From NCBI RefSeq assembly GCF_003096675.1, contig NZ_QEKW01000012.1:62001-126000 (forward strand): a DNA stretch of 64,000 nucleotides, given 5' to 3'. Shown here one piece after another: positions 9,006 to 17,628 of this stretch. The translations under genes and the position numbers were made by a program. This stretch comes from Actinomycetospora cinnamomea. GTDB lineage: Bacteria > Actinomycetota > Actinomycetes > Mycobacteriales > Pseudonocardiaceae. The notes under the pieces were generated by a model. The model was not told the DNA's origin. It saw only the letters and a program-made list of their open reading frames with translations, and did not search any database. Position 1 is the first letter of the stretch, and the number at the start of each line of letters is the position of its first letter.

Positions 9006-9848
9006 TCACAGCGGGGTGCGCGGGATGTCCGCGCCGCGGTCGCGGAGCTCGCGGAGTGTCTCGGCGGCGAGGTAGAGCGACAGCGTGAGCAGGTAGAGCC
9101 AGACGAGCAGGATCAGCCCACCGCCGAGTGCGCCGAGACCGGCCGCGAGGCGGGCGACGACCGCCACGTAGAGCGGGAACACGGCGCTCGCGGCCACCCA
9201 GCACCCGACGGCCCCGGCTGCGGCGATCACGGTCACCCGCCAGGCCCCCCGGCCGATCCGCATCCCCACGCGCAGCACGAGCACCGCCCAGCCGACGAGG
9301 GCGAGGAGGACGATCGGCCAGCGCAGGAAGCGCCACACCACGTGGCCGGCGGGCACGTCGAGCACCAGGAGCGGGTCCTGCACCGCGGCCGCCGTGACGG
9401 TGGCCCCGCCGAGCAGCAGCAGGACCCCGAGCGCGGCGGCGGCGCGCCAGGTCCGGGGCGGGCGCCCGGCGATCGTGGCGAGGGCGTGCAGCACCGAGCG
9501 CAGCGCCCGCACGAGCAGGAGCAGCGCGGCGGCGGTGCCGAGGGTCAGGACGCCCGGGGTGCTGCTGGTCAGCAGCGTCTCGGCGGCGTCGGCGGCCGCG
9601 GTGCCCCGTGTCGTGAGCACGACCCGCAGGAGCCGGGTCATCCCGCCGGCGGCGGCCACGTCGGCGTCCGCGCCCAGCGCCGGCCCGGCCGCGCGGACGA
9701 TCGCGACGACCGTGAGCAGGGCGGGGAAGACGGCCAGGGCCGCGAAGAACGCCGACTCCGCCGCCAGGGCGGGGAGCCGGTGCCGTGAGGCCGCGGCCAG
9801 GACCCGCCCCACGCGCGTACGCGGCTGTCGCCGACGGAACAGGGCCAT
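9006..9848 (-). CDS. YihY/BrkB-family membrane protein
   Basis: A 280-residue protein with six hydrophobic helices. The N-terminal RHRLPALAAESAFFAALAVFPALLT is the typical first helix of YihY/virulence factor BrkB proteins (once mislabelled RNase BN), and the end (LILLVWLYLLTLSLYLAAE) is the conserved last helix. Start chosen at ATG 9848 because GGAAGGG lies 5-6 nt upstream; an in-frame GTG two codons earlier is the alternative. Function of the family is unclear (envelope or transport). It follows the PBP gene on the same strand. Confidence 0.8.
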   Translation of the reverse strand: MALFRRRQPRTRVGRVLAAASRHRLPALAAESAFFAALAVFPALLTVVAIVRAAGPALGADADVAAAGGMTRLLRVVLTTRGTAAADAAETLLTSSTPGVLTLGTAAALLLLVRALRSVLHALATIAGRPPRTWRAAAALGVLLLLGGATVTAAAVQDPLLVLDVPAGHVVWRFLRWPIVLLALVGWAVLVLRVGMRIGRGAWRVTVIAAAGAVGCWVAASAVFPLYVAVVARLAAGLGALGGGLILLVWLYLLTLSLYLAAETLRELRDRGADIPRTPL

Positions 9849-9877
9849 GCCCACCCTTCCCCGGCGGGGCGGCCGGC

Positions 9878-11950
9878 TCAGTCCTCGTCCTGGTCCCCGT
9901 CATCATCGGCGGTGGCCCCGGACCCGCGGTGCAGCGGGGTCATGAGATCGAACCAGGTCTCGGCGGGGGCCGAGCCGCCGGTGAGGTCGCCGTCGGAACA
10001 GGTGCGCACCGGGTCAACGCAGACCGGCGCGGGCTCGTCGAGCGAGAAGGCCATGACGGCACCGGCGTAGCGGTCGGTGGCACCGACGAACGCCGCCGAC
10101 GTCGAGCGCTGGGTGGTGCCGGTCTTGCCGATCATGGACCGGCCCCACCCGGCGTCGTCGGCGGCGTCCTCGGCGGTGCCGTCGACGTGGTCCTCCGACA
10201 ACCCCTCCCGCAGCTGGCTCGCGACCCCGGGTGACACCGCCCGCTCGCAGGCCGGCGTCGGCGGGGTGACGTCCCGGCCCGCGCGGTCGGTCACCTGCGT
10301 CACGAGCGTGGTGGGGCACCAGGTGCCGCCGGCGGTGATCGTGGCGGCGACGTTCGCGAGGTCGAGCGGGCTCGTCGGGTCGGGCCCGAGCGTGAACGAC
10401 GCCTGCTCGGCGTCGCGCACCCATTCGCTCCGGGGCCGGCCGTCCGGAGCGGGAGCCGCGAGCGTCGCGCGCAGACCGAGGCGGCGGGCCACGTCGACGA
10501 CGGGATCCACGGAGCCCAGGCGGTCGAGGAGGGCCACGAACGGGGTGTTGGGCGACTCCGCGAGCGCCCGCTGCAGGGTCATCTCGTCGTCGGCCGATCC
10601 GAGGTTCTCGACGGTGTAGTCCTCACCCGCGTCGTCGAAGGCGGTCGACGTGTAGCTGTCGGGCACGTCGAGCTCGCTGTCCAGCGTCACCAGCCCCTGC
10701 TCGAGCGCCGCGGCCGCCGTGAAGATCTTGTAGACCGATCCGGCGCCGCGCAGGGGAGCGGTCGTGATCGGCAGCAGCGTCTCGCCCGCCGCGGCGTCGG
10801 CCCCATGGGTCCGGTTCGCGGCCAGGGCGAGTACCGGCCGGCGGTCGCTCTCCGGCGCCACCACGGCGACCGCCTCCGCAACCCCGCTGTCCTCGTCCAC
10901 CGCGTCCTCCGCGGCCTCGCGCGCCCGGGCCGTGACCCGCGGATCCAGGGTCGTCCGAATGGTGTAGCCCCCGGCGGCGACGTCGAGCCCGGCGGCCGCG
11001 AGGCGGTCGACGACCTCTTGACAGAAGAAGCCCGTGCCCTGACGCGCCGCGGCGCACCCACCGTCGGGCACCGCGGGGTCGGGCACCACCCCCAGCGGGG
11101 CCGCGCGCGCGGCCTCCGCCTCCGCGGGGGTGAGCGAACCGACCTCGGTCATCGCGGCCAGGACCTGGTCGCGCCGGGCCCGCGCGGCCTCGGGTTCGTC
11201 GATCGGGTCGTAGTTCCCCGGGGCGCGCACCATGCCGGCCAGCAGCGCCGCCTGCGGCACGGTGAGCGCATCGGCGGTGGTGCCGAACCACGTCCGTGCC
11301 GCGGCCTCGACGCCGTACGCCCCCCGGCCGAAGTAGACCAGGTCGAGATAGCGGGCGAGGATCGCGTCCTTGCCGAGACGGTCCTCGACCCGCTGCGCCA
11401 GGCGGACCTCGGTCAGCTTGCGGCCCAGCGTGTCGGCGGTGGCGGCCCGCCGTTCCTGCGGGGTGTCGGCGAGGACGTACAGCCGCTGGTTCTTGACGTA
11501 CTGCATGGTGATCGTCGAGGCGCCCTGACCCTCCAACGGCGTGCCCTGTGACGCGTTGCTGGCGACGGCGCGGGCGAGCCCACGCGGGTCGACGCCGTCG
11601 TGCTCGTAGAACCGGCGGTCCTCGATGGCCACGATCGCGTCCTTCATCGCGTCGGCGATCCCCTCCGGCCCGACGGGCAGGCGGTAGCGGCGGTAGAGCA
11701 GGGCCATCGGCTCACCGGTCGCGTCGGTCATGACCGTGGCGGCCGCGGGCCGCGCGTCGAGGATGTCGGCGCCCGCGGCACCGGCGCTCGTGGTCGCGCG
11801 CGTCATCAGGGTCCCGGCGCCGACGGCGATCGGCGCCAGGAAGGCGGCGACGAGCGCGCCCGCCACGGCGGTCGCGGCGAGGGCACGGAGCAGCAGGGGG
11901 AGGAGGCCGGCGCCGGAGTGGTCGGAATCCTCGGCGTCGGGTCTGCCCAT
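9878..11950 (-). CDS. Class A penicillin-binding protein (transglycosylase/transpeptidase)
   Basis: A 690-residue peptidoglycan synthase. An N-terminal membrane anchor (residues 15-45) is followed by a GT51 transglycosylase domain with catalytic EDRRFYEHDG (Glu110) and a PB transpeptidase domain with the SVYK active-site box (Ser405), SPN (466-468) and KTGT (609-612). All three transpeptidase motifs are intact. It polymerises and cross-links glycan strands outside the membrane. The C-terminal 15 residues are nearly all Asp/Gly/Glu. The promoter shares a GTCAG-N6-GTCAG box with the divergent lipoprotein, so cell-wall-stress control by the adjacent two-component system is plausible. Confidence 0.92.
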   Translation of the reverse strand: MGRPDAEDSDHSGAGLLPLLLRALAATAVAGALVAAFLAPIAVGAGTLMTRATTSAGAAGADILDARPAAATVMTDATGEPMALLYRRYRLPVGPEGIADAMKDAIVAIEDRRFYEHDGVDPRGLARAVASNASQGTPLEGQGASTITMQYVKNQRLYVLADTPQERRAATADTLGRKLTEVRLAQRVEDRLGKDAILARYLDLVYFGRGAYGVEAAARTWFGTTADALTVPQAALLAGMVRAPGNYDPIDEPEAARARRDQVLAAMTEVGSLTPAEAEAARAAPLGVVPDPAVPDGGCAAARQGTGFFCQEVVDRLAAAGLDVAAGGYTIRTTLDPRVTARAREAAEDAVDEDSGVAEAVAVVAPESDRRPVLALAANRTHGADAAAGETLLPITTAPLRGAGSVYKIFTAAAALEQGLVTLDSELDVPDSYTSTAFDDAGEDYTVENLGSADDEMTLQRALAESPNTPFVALLDRLGSVDPVVDVARRLGLRATLAAPAPDGRPRSEWVRDAEQASFTLGPDPTSPLDLANVAATITAGGTWCPTTLVTQVTDRAGRDVTPPTPACERAVSPGVASQLREGLSEDHVDGTAEDAADDAGWGRSMIGKTGTTQRSTSAAFVGATDRYAGAVMAFSLDEPAPVCVDPVRTCSDGDLTGGSAPAETWFDLMTPLHRGSGATADDDGDQDED

Positions 11951-11995
11951 GTCTCCAACCGACCACGGTTCTGCCCAGAAGGTGCGCCCGCCGGG

Positions 11996-12011
11996 CTGAC
12001 GATCGCCTGAC
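11996..12011 (-). promoter_or_regulatory. GTCAG-N6-GTCAG direct repeat between PBP and lipoprotein genes
   Basis: Read on the minus strand: GTCAG GCGATC GTCAG, ending 45 bp upstream of the PBP start and just before the divergent lipoprotein gene. Same spacing as the boxes at 7.6, 15.0, 15.6 and 16.2 kb. Confidence 0.5.
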
Positions 12012-12020
12012 GATGGCCCC

Positions 12021-12644
12021 ATGGCGTGTCCGCGCTCGCGCCGGGGTGGGCACGCCTCCACCGTGCGCCGTTACGTCCTGCCCCTGGTCCTGGTGGCCCT
12101 CGGTCTGCTCAGCGCCTGCTCGTACGGCGTGGAGGCCGCGCCGCCGCAGCCCCGGCCCCTGGGTCCCGAGAACCCGTCCGGCAACCCGACGCCCGAGACG
12201 TGGCTCGCCCAGGTGTGCACCGCACTGACCCCCGCGGTGCGGTCGACGACACCCGTGCCCGAGATTCGCCCCGAGGACCTCCTCGGCTCGCGCCAGCAGA
12301 TGATCGTCTACCTCGACATGCGGGTCACCGCGTTCGACGCGGCCGCGGACGGGATCAACCGGGCCGGGCCGCCGCCGGTCGAGGCCGGTCAGATGGTGAC
12401 CGAGCCCGTGGTGCAGATGCTGCGCGCCCGGTCCGAGGAGCTGGCGAGCCTGCGGGAGGAGCTCCGTGCGGTACCCGAGGTCGACGAGGCGACGCTGCTC
12501 GACACCCTGCGGAAGGCACGGGGACGGCTGGTGCTCGGCGGGTCGACCGTCTCCCTGCCCGACCTCTCCCTGCCCCCGTCGCTCACCGCGCAGGCCGCGA
12601 CCGTGCCGTCGTGCCAGGCGCTGGGGATCGGCGCGCCGCGCTGA
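12021..12644 (+). CDS. Secreted lipoprotein of unknown function
   Basis: About 207 residues with an N-terminal signal (VRRYVLPLVLVALGLLSAC) ending in a lipobox (LSAC), so it is probably anchored to the outer face of the membrane. The mature part has a Pro-rich linker, a cysteine pair (QVCTAL... and ...PSCQAL) and helical Glu/Arg/Leu stretches. No family recognised. Start uncertain: ATG 12021 gives a long n-region; GTG 12063 begins directly at the signal peptide and may be the real start. It is divergent from the PBP gene. Confidence 0.65.
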   Translation: MACPRSRRGGHASTVRRYVLPLVLVALGLLSACSYGVEAAPPQPRPLGPENPSGNPTPETWLAQVCTALTPAVRSTTPVPEIRPEDLLGSRQQMIVYLDMRVTAFDAAADGINRAGPPPVEAGQMVTEPVVQMLRARSEELASLREELRAVPEVDEATLLDTLRKARGRLVLGGSTVSLPDLSLPPSLTAQAATVPSCQALGIGAPR

Positions 12645-12650
12645 GCCGGC

Positions 12651-12854
12651 TCACGACCCGGCGGAGCCCGGTGGCGGGGGCGCGGGCGACGGGGTGGGAC
12701 CCCGCGGCGCGGGCTCCTGGGTGACCGAGGGCGGCCGCACGACCGGGATGGTCGGTGGTATCGGTTCGGGATCGCTCTCGGGATGGACGCCGCATCCCGT
12801 CACCGCGAGCGCGAGACCCACGGCGGCCGCCGCCCGTGTGCTCCGGCGGATCAC
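12651..12854 (-). CDS. Small proline-rich lipoprotein, third gene of the two-component operon
   Basis: A 67-residue protein: signal peptide with lipobox (VTGCG), then a short chain almost entirely Pro/Ser/Thr/Glu. The GTG start overlaps the kinase stop as GTGA, so it is co-translated with the sensor kinase. Position recalls LpqB after MtrAB, but LpqB is about 580 residues; this is a different, tiny protein. It may be a periplasmic partner of the kinase or a stub. Confidence 0.65.
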   Translation of the reverse strand: MIRRSTRAAAAVGLALAVTGCGVHPESDPEPIPPTIPVVRPPSVTQEPAPRGPTPSPAPPPPGSAGS

Positions 12855-14221
12855 AACGCCACCTCCGGCAGTGCCACGACGAACCGTGCGCCCCCTCCGG
12901 GACGGTCCTCGACCCACACCCGCCCGCCGATCCCGTGGACGTGCTGGGCGACCAGGGCGAGCCCGAGCCCGGTGCCGCCGGTGTAGCTCCCGTCGCGCAC
13001 CGTACGGACACCGCGGGTGAAGCGCTCGAAGACGCGTTCGCGCAGCTCGACGGGCACCCCCGGGCCGGCGTCGTCGACCTCGATCGCGGCCATCCCGTCG
13101 CGGCGCACCACGGCGAGGCGGACCACCCCACCGGCATGGTGGTGGGCGTTCTCGCACAGGTTCGCCAGCACCTGGTCGAGGCGTCGACGGTCCGCGGTGA
13201 CCAGCGGCGCGGGCTCCGCGACGTCGACGACCGCGTCGGGCACGAGCGACGCGGGCACGTTCTCGACCACCACCGCCAGGTCCACGGGCGCGAGGTCGTG
13301 GCCCTCCGGGACCTGGATTCCGCGGGAGATCTCCAGCAGGTCCTCCACCATGCGGTGGAAGCGCTGGACGTCCGCGATGAGCAGGTCCACGGCCCGGCGG
13401 GCCGCGTCGGGGAGGTCGTCGCGACGGCGGCGGAGCACCTCGGCGGCGTTGATCATGGTGGTCAACGGGGTGCGGAGCTCGTGGCTGACGTCGCCCGCGA
13501 ACCGCGCGTCGCGCCGGACCCGTTCCTCGAGGGCGTCGGCGGTGGCGTTGAAGCGCTCCGCGAGCGGCGCGAGGTCGGCCTCGCGCCGCACCGGGAGGCG
13601 GGCGGAGAGGTCGCCCTCGGCCATCCGACCCGCAGCGCCGGTGAGTTCGGACAGAGGCTGCAGCGCCCGCCGCGCGGTCCACCACCCGAGCAGGGTGCCG
13701 AGCAACCCGGCGAACACCGTCCCCGTGACCAGGACGCCGGACAGGAAGCGCAGGGTCCGATCCAGCTCGGTGAGCGGCGCGAGTCGGACGAACAGGTCGC
13801 CGTCGGGCGTCACGGGGACGGCGACCGCGAGCACGGGGAGGCCGTCGATCTCCAGACGCTGGCGGGCCGGTGCTGCGGCGAGCAGGGCGGGGGGCACGTC
13901 GTCGACGTCGACCTCGCGGCCCGCGGTGATCCACCGTCCTCCGCTGCGCAGGAGCACGCTCGTCTCCGGCCGCCCGGTCAGCCCCACGAGGAGGGTGGGG
14001 AGCTCGTCCGACGTCCGCCGCAGGTTCTCGGCGACGAGCCGGGCGTCGACCACGGCCTGGTTCGTCGCCCCGCGTTCGCGCTGGTCGAGCATGTAGCCGG
14101 ACGCGAGCTGCCAGGTGGTGACGGACAGGAGCGCCGCGACGGCGGTGGTGACGAGACCGAAGGCGAGCGCGACCCGCCAGCGCAGCGTCACCGACTCCCA
14201 ACGGCGGCGCAGGCTGCTCAC
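12851..14221 (-). CDS. Sensor histidine kinase
   Basis: A 456-residue membrane kinase: helix 1 (about 18-38), an extracytoplasmic sensor of some 115 residues, helix 2 (about 160-180), HAMP, HisKA with GDVSHELRTPLTT (phosphorylated His247), then HATPase with N-box NLCENAHHHAG, DAGPGVP and TGGTGLGLAL. All catalytic boxes are intact. GTG start overlaps the response-regulator stop (GTGA). It probably senses an envelope signal and phosphorylates the regulator encoded just upstream. Confidence 0.9.
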   Translation of the reverse strand: MSSLRRRWESVTLRWRVALAFGLVTTAVAALLSVTTWQLASGYMLDQRERGATNQAVVDARLVAENLRRTSDELPTLLVGLTGRPETSVLLRSGGRWITAGREVDVDDVPPALLAAAPARQRLEIDGLPVLAVAVPVTPDGDLFVRLAPLTELDRTLRFLSGVLVTGTVFAGLLGTLLGWWTARRALQPLSELTGAAGRMAEGDLSARLPVRREADLAPLAERFNATADALEERVRRDARFAGDVSHELRTPLTTMINAAEVLRRRRDDLPDAARRAVDLLIADVQRFHRMVEDLLEISRGIQVPEGHDLAPVDLAVVVENVPASLVPDAVVDVAEPAPLVTADRRRLDQVLANLCENAHHHAGGVVRLAVVRRDGMAAIEVDDAGPGVPVELRERVFERFTRGVRTVRDGSYTGGTGLGLALVAQHVHGIGGRVWVEDRPGGGARFVVALPEVAL

Positions 14222-14907
14222 GGTCCGGTGCGATACCCCGAACCGCGGACGGTCAACACCAGGCGCGGGTCGTCGGGGTCGGGCTCGATCTTGCGCCGGA
14301 GCCGACGGATGTGGACGTCGAGCAGGCGGGTGTCGCCGAAGTAGTCGTAGCCCCAGACGCGTTGCAGCAGCTGCTCGCGGGTGACGACGTCACCCCGGGC
14401 CGACGCCAGCTCCACCAGCAGGCGGAACTCGGTGTGGGTGAGGTGCAGCGGCCGCCCGTCGCGCTCGACCTCCTCGCGTCCGGTGTTGATGACCAGGTCG
14501 CCCAACCGCACCTCGGGCGTCGCCGGCGCGTCGTCCGCCGGGGCGGGGCGGCGACGGCGCAACAGGGCGCGGATCCGGGCGCTCAGCTCCCCGGCCACGA
14601 GGGGCTTGGTGACGTAGTCGTCCGCGCCGGCCTCGAGCCCGGCGATGACGTCGGCGGTGTCGGAGCGGGCGGTGGCGATGATGATCGGGAGGTCGCCCCG
14701 GGACCGCAGCGTCGAGCACACCTCGATCCCGTCGATCCCCGGCAGCATCAGGTCGAGCAGCACCACGTCGAGGTCGGGATCGACGACCTCGAGCGCCTCC
14801 TCGCCGGTGGCGGTCTCGACGACGTCGTAGCCCTCGTCGGCCAGCGCGAGCCCCAGGGCCTGACGAATACGCTCGTCGTCCTCGACGAGCAGGACACGCG
14901 TGCCCAT
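14218..14907 (-). CDS. OmpR-family response regulator
   Basis: A 229-residue regulator: receiver domain with acidic pocket Asp10/Asp11, phospho-acceptor Asp52 (LLDLMLPG), conserved Thr and Lys (KPLVAGEL), then a winged-helix DNA-binding domain (HTEFRLLVELASARG...VWGYDYFGDTRLLDVHIRRLR). It is first in a three-gene, fully overlapping operon with its kinase and a small lipoprotein. It resembles MtrA/CseB-type regulators in sequence. A GTCAG-N6-GTCAGG repeat 85-100 bp upstream suggests autoregulation, and similar repeats at neighbouring promoters suggest its regulon. Confidence 0.92.
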   Translation of the reverse strand: MGTRVLLVEDDERIRQALGLALADEGYDVVETATGEEALEVVDPDLDVVLLDLMLPGIDGIEVCSTLRSRGDLPIIIATARSDTADVIAGLEAGADDYVTKPLVAGELSARIRALLRRRRPAPADDAPATPEVRLGDLVINTGREEVERDGRPLHLTHTEFRLLVELASARGDVVTREQLLQRVWGYDYFGDTRLLDVHIRRLRRKIEPDPDDPRLVLTVRGSGYRTGP

Positions 14908-14991
14908 CTCAGGCCTCCCGCCGGCTCGGTGAGATGACGCTACCCGGACCCGTCGCGGGGAGCGGTCCGATGGAGCAGCGTCGACGTCCTC

Positions 14992-15008
14992 GTCAGAAGA
15001 TCGTCAGG
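14992..15008 (+). promoter_or_regulatory. GTCAG-N6-GTCAGG repeat upstream of the two-component operon
   Basis: GTCAG AAGATC GTCAGG lies between the response-regulator gene and the next minus-strand gene. Candidate autoregulatory box. The motif is on the strand opposite to the operon. Confidence 0.5.
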
Positions 15009-15019
15009 TCCGGGTCGTC

Positions 15020-15355
15020 TCAGTCGGGGTGCCCCGCGCGGTCGAGGGCGCGCATCGCCAGCCCGGCGTGGAAGGCGAACTCGTCGGACAACAGGGTCGC
15101 GCGGTGCGCGTCGTGCGCGAGACGGGACGCGTGGACCCGGGCCGCCGGATCGTCGTGCCGCGCCGACAGCTCCGCCGCCAGCAGGCCGGTCAGCACCCGC
15201 ACGTCCTCGATCAGGGCCTTGCGCCGGGCCGGCAGCGGGGCGTCGGGTGCCGCGGTCACCTCGCCGCCGAGGTGGTCGCGGGCCACGAGCGCCCGCGCGG
15301 CGGCCTCCTGGGCGCTCACCCCGGTGTGCGGACAGACGATCTCCGAGAAGTCCAC
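15020..15355 (-). CDS. Hypothetical protein (111 aa)
   Basis: A soluble, helical Ala/Arg/His-rich protein (MDFSEIVCPHTGVSAQ...), with one cysteine near the N-terminus. No family recognised. GTG start at 15355, 8 bp after the stop of the small membrane protein on the same strand, so the two are probably co-transcribed. Codon usage matches its neighbours. Confidence 0.5.
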   Translation of the reverse strand: MDFSEIVCPHTGVSAQEAAARALVARDHLGGEVTAAPDAPLPARRKALIEDVRVLTGLLAAELSARHDDPAARVHASRLAHDAHRATLLSDEFAFHAGLAMRALDRAGHPD

Positions 15356-15363
15356 CCGTGCGC

Positions 15364-15573
15364 TCAGGCCTCGCGTCCGGCCGTCCGTCGCCGCTCACGA
15401 CTCCTGCCGAGCAGCAGCGGGAGGACGGTGAAGGTGAACGCGACGAGCCCGAGGATCAGCATCAGCCAGTCGGGGTCGTCGGTCTCGACGAGGGCGGCGA
15501 GACCGATCGAGACGATCAGGAGGGAAGCGAGCGCGGCGACCGACAGGCTCGCACTCCGCACGGTTTCCGACAT
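15364..15573 (-). CDS. Small two-helix membrane protein
   Basis: A 69-residue protein with two hydrophobic helices (SVAALASLLIVSIGLAALV and WLMLILGLVAFTFTVLPLLL) joined by an acidic turn and ending in a strongly basic tail. No family recognised; similar small proteins are common in actinobacterial stress regulons. A GTCAG-N6-GTCAGG box lies about 50-70 bp upstream of its ATG. Confidence 0.6.
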   Translation of the reverse strand: MSETVRSASLSVAALASLLIVSIGLAALVETDDPDWLMLILGLVAFTFTVLPLLLGRSRERRRTAGREA

Positions 15574-15624
15574 GACCTCGACGATAGGAATCGGCGGCGT
15601 CGACGGGGGGCGCGCTCGGCGTTC

Positions 15625-15641
15625 GTCAGACCATCGTCAGG
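15625..15641 (+). promoter_or_regulatory. GTCAG-N6-GTCAGG repeat
   Basis: GTCAG ACCATC GTCAGG, located between the MmpS-like lipoprotein and the small membrane protein gene; a candidate box for the 15,573 promoter. Confidence 0.5.
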
Positions 15642-15655
15642 TGCGTCTCCGCCGG

Positions 15656-16078
15656 TCACGGTGTCGTGGTGCCCGCGGTGCACACGACGTCGCGCCCCGG
15701 GACGTCGCCGGTGTTCTCGACCAGGATGCGGCCGTTGAGCGCGATGCGGCAGGTGACCCGCGAGTTCGGCGGCAGGTCGACCACGGAGACCGACATCTTC
15801 GGTGACACCGTCCCGGGCGCGGGCAGGCGGGCGCTGAAGGGCAGGCCGGTGAACGTGCGCGCGCTCGTGCTCAGGAGGTCCCCGACGAGGACGTAGGACC
15901 CGAACGCAGCCCCGTCCGTCCCCTCCGCCGAGAACTCGACCATGTCGAGCGGCTCCGTGGGCGCCGACGGTCCGGCGCACCCGCTGAGCGACAGCACCGC
16001 CGCCGCCACCGGAGCGAGGGCGATCATCCCTCGGTGACGGGGCCGCGTCCCCGGCGACGTCCCCTGCGACGTGTCCAC
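15656..16078 (-). CDS. MmpS-like lipoprotein
   Basis: A 140-residue lipoprotein: n-region, hydrophobic core (MIALAPVAAAVLSLSGC) with lipobox LSGC, then a beta-rich domain ending NSRVTCRIALNGRILVENT...VVCTAG, the pattern of MmpS proteins with their conserved cysteine pair. MmpS partners MmpL exporters in mycobacteria; the MMPL exporter at 4.7-7.2 kb is a possible partner. Start taken as GTG 16078 (GGGAGGGA 4 nt upstream); ATG 16027 also gives a usable signal peptide. Divergent from nhaA. Confidence 0.6.
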   Translation of the reverse strand: MDTSQGTSPGTRPRHRGMIALAPVAAAVLSLSGCAGPSAPTEPLDMVEFSAEGTDGAAFGSYVLVGDLLSTSARTFTGLPFSARLPAPGTVSPKMSVSVVDLPPNSRVTCRIALNGRILVENTGDVPGRDVVCTAGTTTP

Positions 16079-16179
16079 GGTCCCTCCCGGCGCTCGACGG
16101 CGGGCCGCCACCCCGGTACCGCGCCCCGCGCCGCCGTAGTGCCCGGTCCACGTGCACACGCGCCGATCACCGCGACTTC

Positions 16180-16231
16180 GTCAGCGGAACGTCAGGTGTG
16201 CACCAGCAGAGCGTTCTCAGGGTCCCGTCAG
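16180..16231 (+). promoter_or_regulatory. Tandem GTCAG boxes upstream of nhaA
   Basis: A perfect GTCAG CGGAAC GTCAGG pair at 16180-16196 and a second pair CTCAG GGTCCC GTCAG at 16216-16231, each with 11-bp period. They lie in the divergent promoter region of the MmpS-like gene and nhaA. Confidence 0.5.
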
Positions 16232-16254
16232 CTCGGACCGATAACGTCGCCCGC

Positions 16255-16278
16255 GGTGTGCCGGGAAGTCTGGTCGGC
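16255..16278 (+). promoter_or_regulatory. 24-nt conserved leader, copy 1 (nhaA)
   Basis: GGTGT followed by GCCGGGAAGTCTGGTCGGC, 30 nt before the nhaA GTG. The same sequence, with one change, precedes two other genes (20364-20387 and, on the minus strand, 22080-22103). It can form a small hairpin CCGG-GAAGU-CUGG. Constant orientation and distance to start codons point to a cis-acting RNA element. Confidence 0.55.
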
Positions 16279-16308
16279 GTGGTCCTGTCCCCGAACGAGA
16301 GGTCACCT

Positions 16309-17628
16309 GTGGCCGCCACGCCCTCTGCTCGCGATGCGTCACGCCCGCACACCACCACGTCCCGCGGGACCGACCCGAGCGGCGCGGGACGCCCCTCATC
16401 GGAGGATCGTCGCTCGAGGCTGCGTCGCTTCCTGTCCGGTGACGCCGCCGGTGGCGTGGCCCTCGTCCTCGCCGCCCTCGTCGCCCTCGTCTGGGCCAAC
16501 AGCCCGTGGCAGGCGTCCTACGGGTCCTTCTGGGGCTTCGAGCTGATGCTCGGTATCGACGCGTTCTCCGTCACCGAGGACCTGCAGCACTGGGTCAACG
16601 ACGGCCTCATGGTGATCTTCTTCTTCGTCGTCGGCCTCGAGATCAAGCGCGAGTTGGTGCGCGGCGAGCTGCGCGATCCGCGGGCGTCGGCGCTGCCGGC
16701 GGTCGCCGCGGTCGGTGGGGTGCTGGTGCCCGCGCTGCTCTTCCTGGCCTTCACCGCGGGGACCGAGGGCGCCGCGGGGTGGGGCATCCCGATGGCGACC
16801 GACATCGCGTTCGCGGTCGGGGTCCTGGCGCTGCTGGGTTCGCGGGTGCCCGCGGGGGCCAAGCTCCTGTTGCTGACGGTCGCCATCGTCGACGACATCA
16901 TCGCCATCACCGTGATCGCGATCTTCTACAGCGACTCGATCTCGGCTCTGTGGCTGGCCGCCGCCGTCCTCGGTCTCGGCCTGGTGGTGCTGATGCGACG
17001 GCTGGGGATCACGGCGATCTGGGCCTACGTGCCGGTCGGGCTCGTCGTCTGGCTCTGCACGCTGGAGTCCGGGGTGCACGCCACCATCGCCGGCGTCGCC
17101 CTGGCCCTGCTGACCCCGGCCGGGCGGGTCGGCGGACGCCCGGTGCTCGACACCCTGGAGCACCGCCTGTCCCCGATCTCGGCGTTCGCCGTGGTGCCGC
17201 TGTTCGCGATCGCCAACGCCGGCGTGGTCCTCGCCGGCGACACGCTGCAGGCCGCGGCGACGAGCCCGGTCGCCCTGGGCATCGCGGTCGGGCTCGTCGT
17301 CGGCAAGGTCGTCGGGGTGTCGGGGGGTATCGCGCTGATGGTGCGCACCGGTTGGGGACACCTGCCCGAGGGGGTCACCACCCGGCACGCCGTCGGCGTC
17401 GCGGCGCTGGCGGGCATCGGCTTCACCGTGTCCCTGTTCATCGCCGAGCTCGCCTACGCCGACCCGGCACTCGTCGAGACCGCCAAGATCGGCATCTTCG
17501 CCGGGTCGCTCCTGGCCGGGCTGGTCGGCGCCGCCGTCCTGGGCCTACGGCGACGCCGCCGGGGTGGTGGCGCGGACGGGCCGTCCGCCGGTCCGGGACC
17601 CGGAGCGGTCAGCGGTTCGCCTGCATGA
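16309..17628 (+). CDS. nhaA: Na+/H+ antiporter NhaA
   Basis: A 439-residue secondary transporter exchanging Na+ or Li+ for protons at the membrane, used for pH and salt homeostasis. NhaA features: WVNDGLMVIFFFVVGLEIKRE early, TDIAFAVGVLALLG, the ion-binding aspartate pair TVAIVDDIIAI, and GIGFTVSLFIAELA near the end. About 12 helices; length is near the usual 390-440. GTG 16309 chosen because AGAGG sits 6-7 nt upstream. A conserved leader element and GTCAG boxes precede it. Its end overlaps the convergent BCCT gene by 20 bp. Confidence 0.93.
   Translation: MAATPSARDASRPHTTTSRGTDPSGAGRPSSEDRRSRLRRFLSGDAAGGVALVLAALVALVWANSPWQASYGSFWGFELMLGIDAFSVTEDLQHWVNDGLMVIFFFVVGLEIKRELVRGELRDPRASALPAVAAVGGVLVPALLFLAFTAGTEGAAGWGIPMATDIAFAVGVLALLGSRVPAGAKLLLLTVAIVDDIIAITVIAIFYSDSISALWLAAAVLGLGLVVLMRRLGITAIWAYVPVGLVVWLCTLESGVHATIAGVALALLTPAGRVGGRPVLDTLEHRLSPISAFAVVPLFAIANAGVVLAGDTLQAAATSPVALGIAVGLVVGKVVGVSGGIALMVRTGWGHLPEGVTTRHAVGVAALAGIGFTVSLFIAELAYADPALVETAKIGIFAGSLLAGLVGAAVLGLRRRRRGGGADGPSAGPGPGAVSGSPA

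Noticed and set aside
16255..16278. Firm assignment to the nhaA-I (lithium) riboswitch family
   Set aside because: I cannot reproduce the consensus from memory, and two of the three copies precede unrelated genes; kept only as an unclassified leader element.
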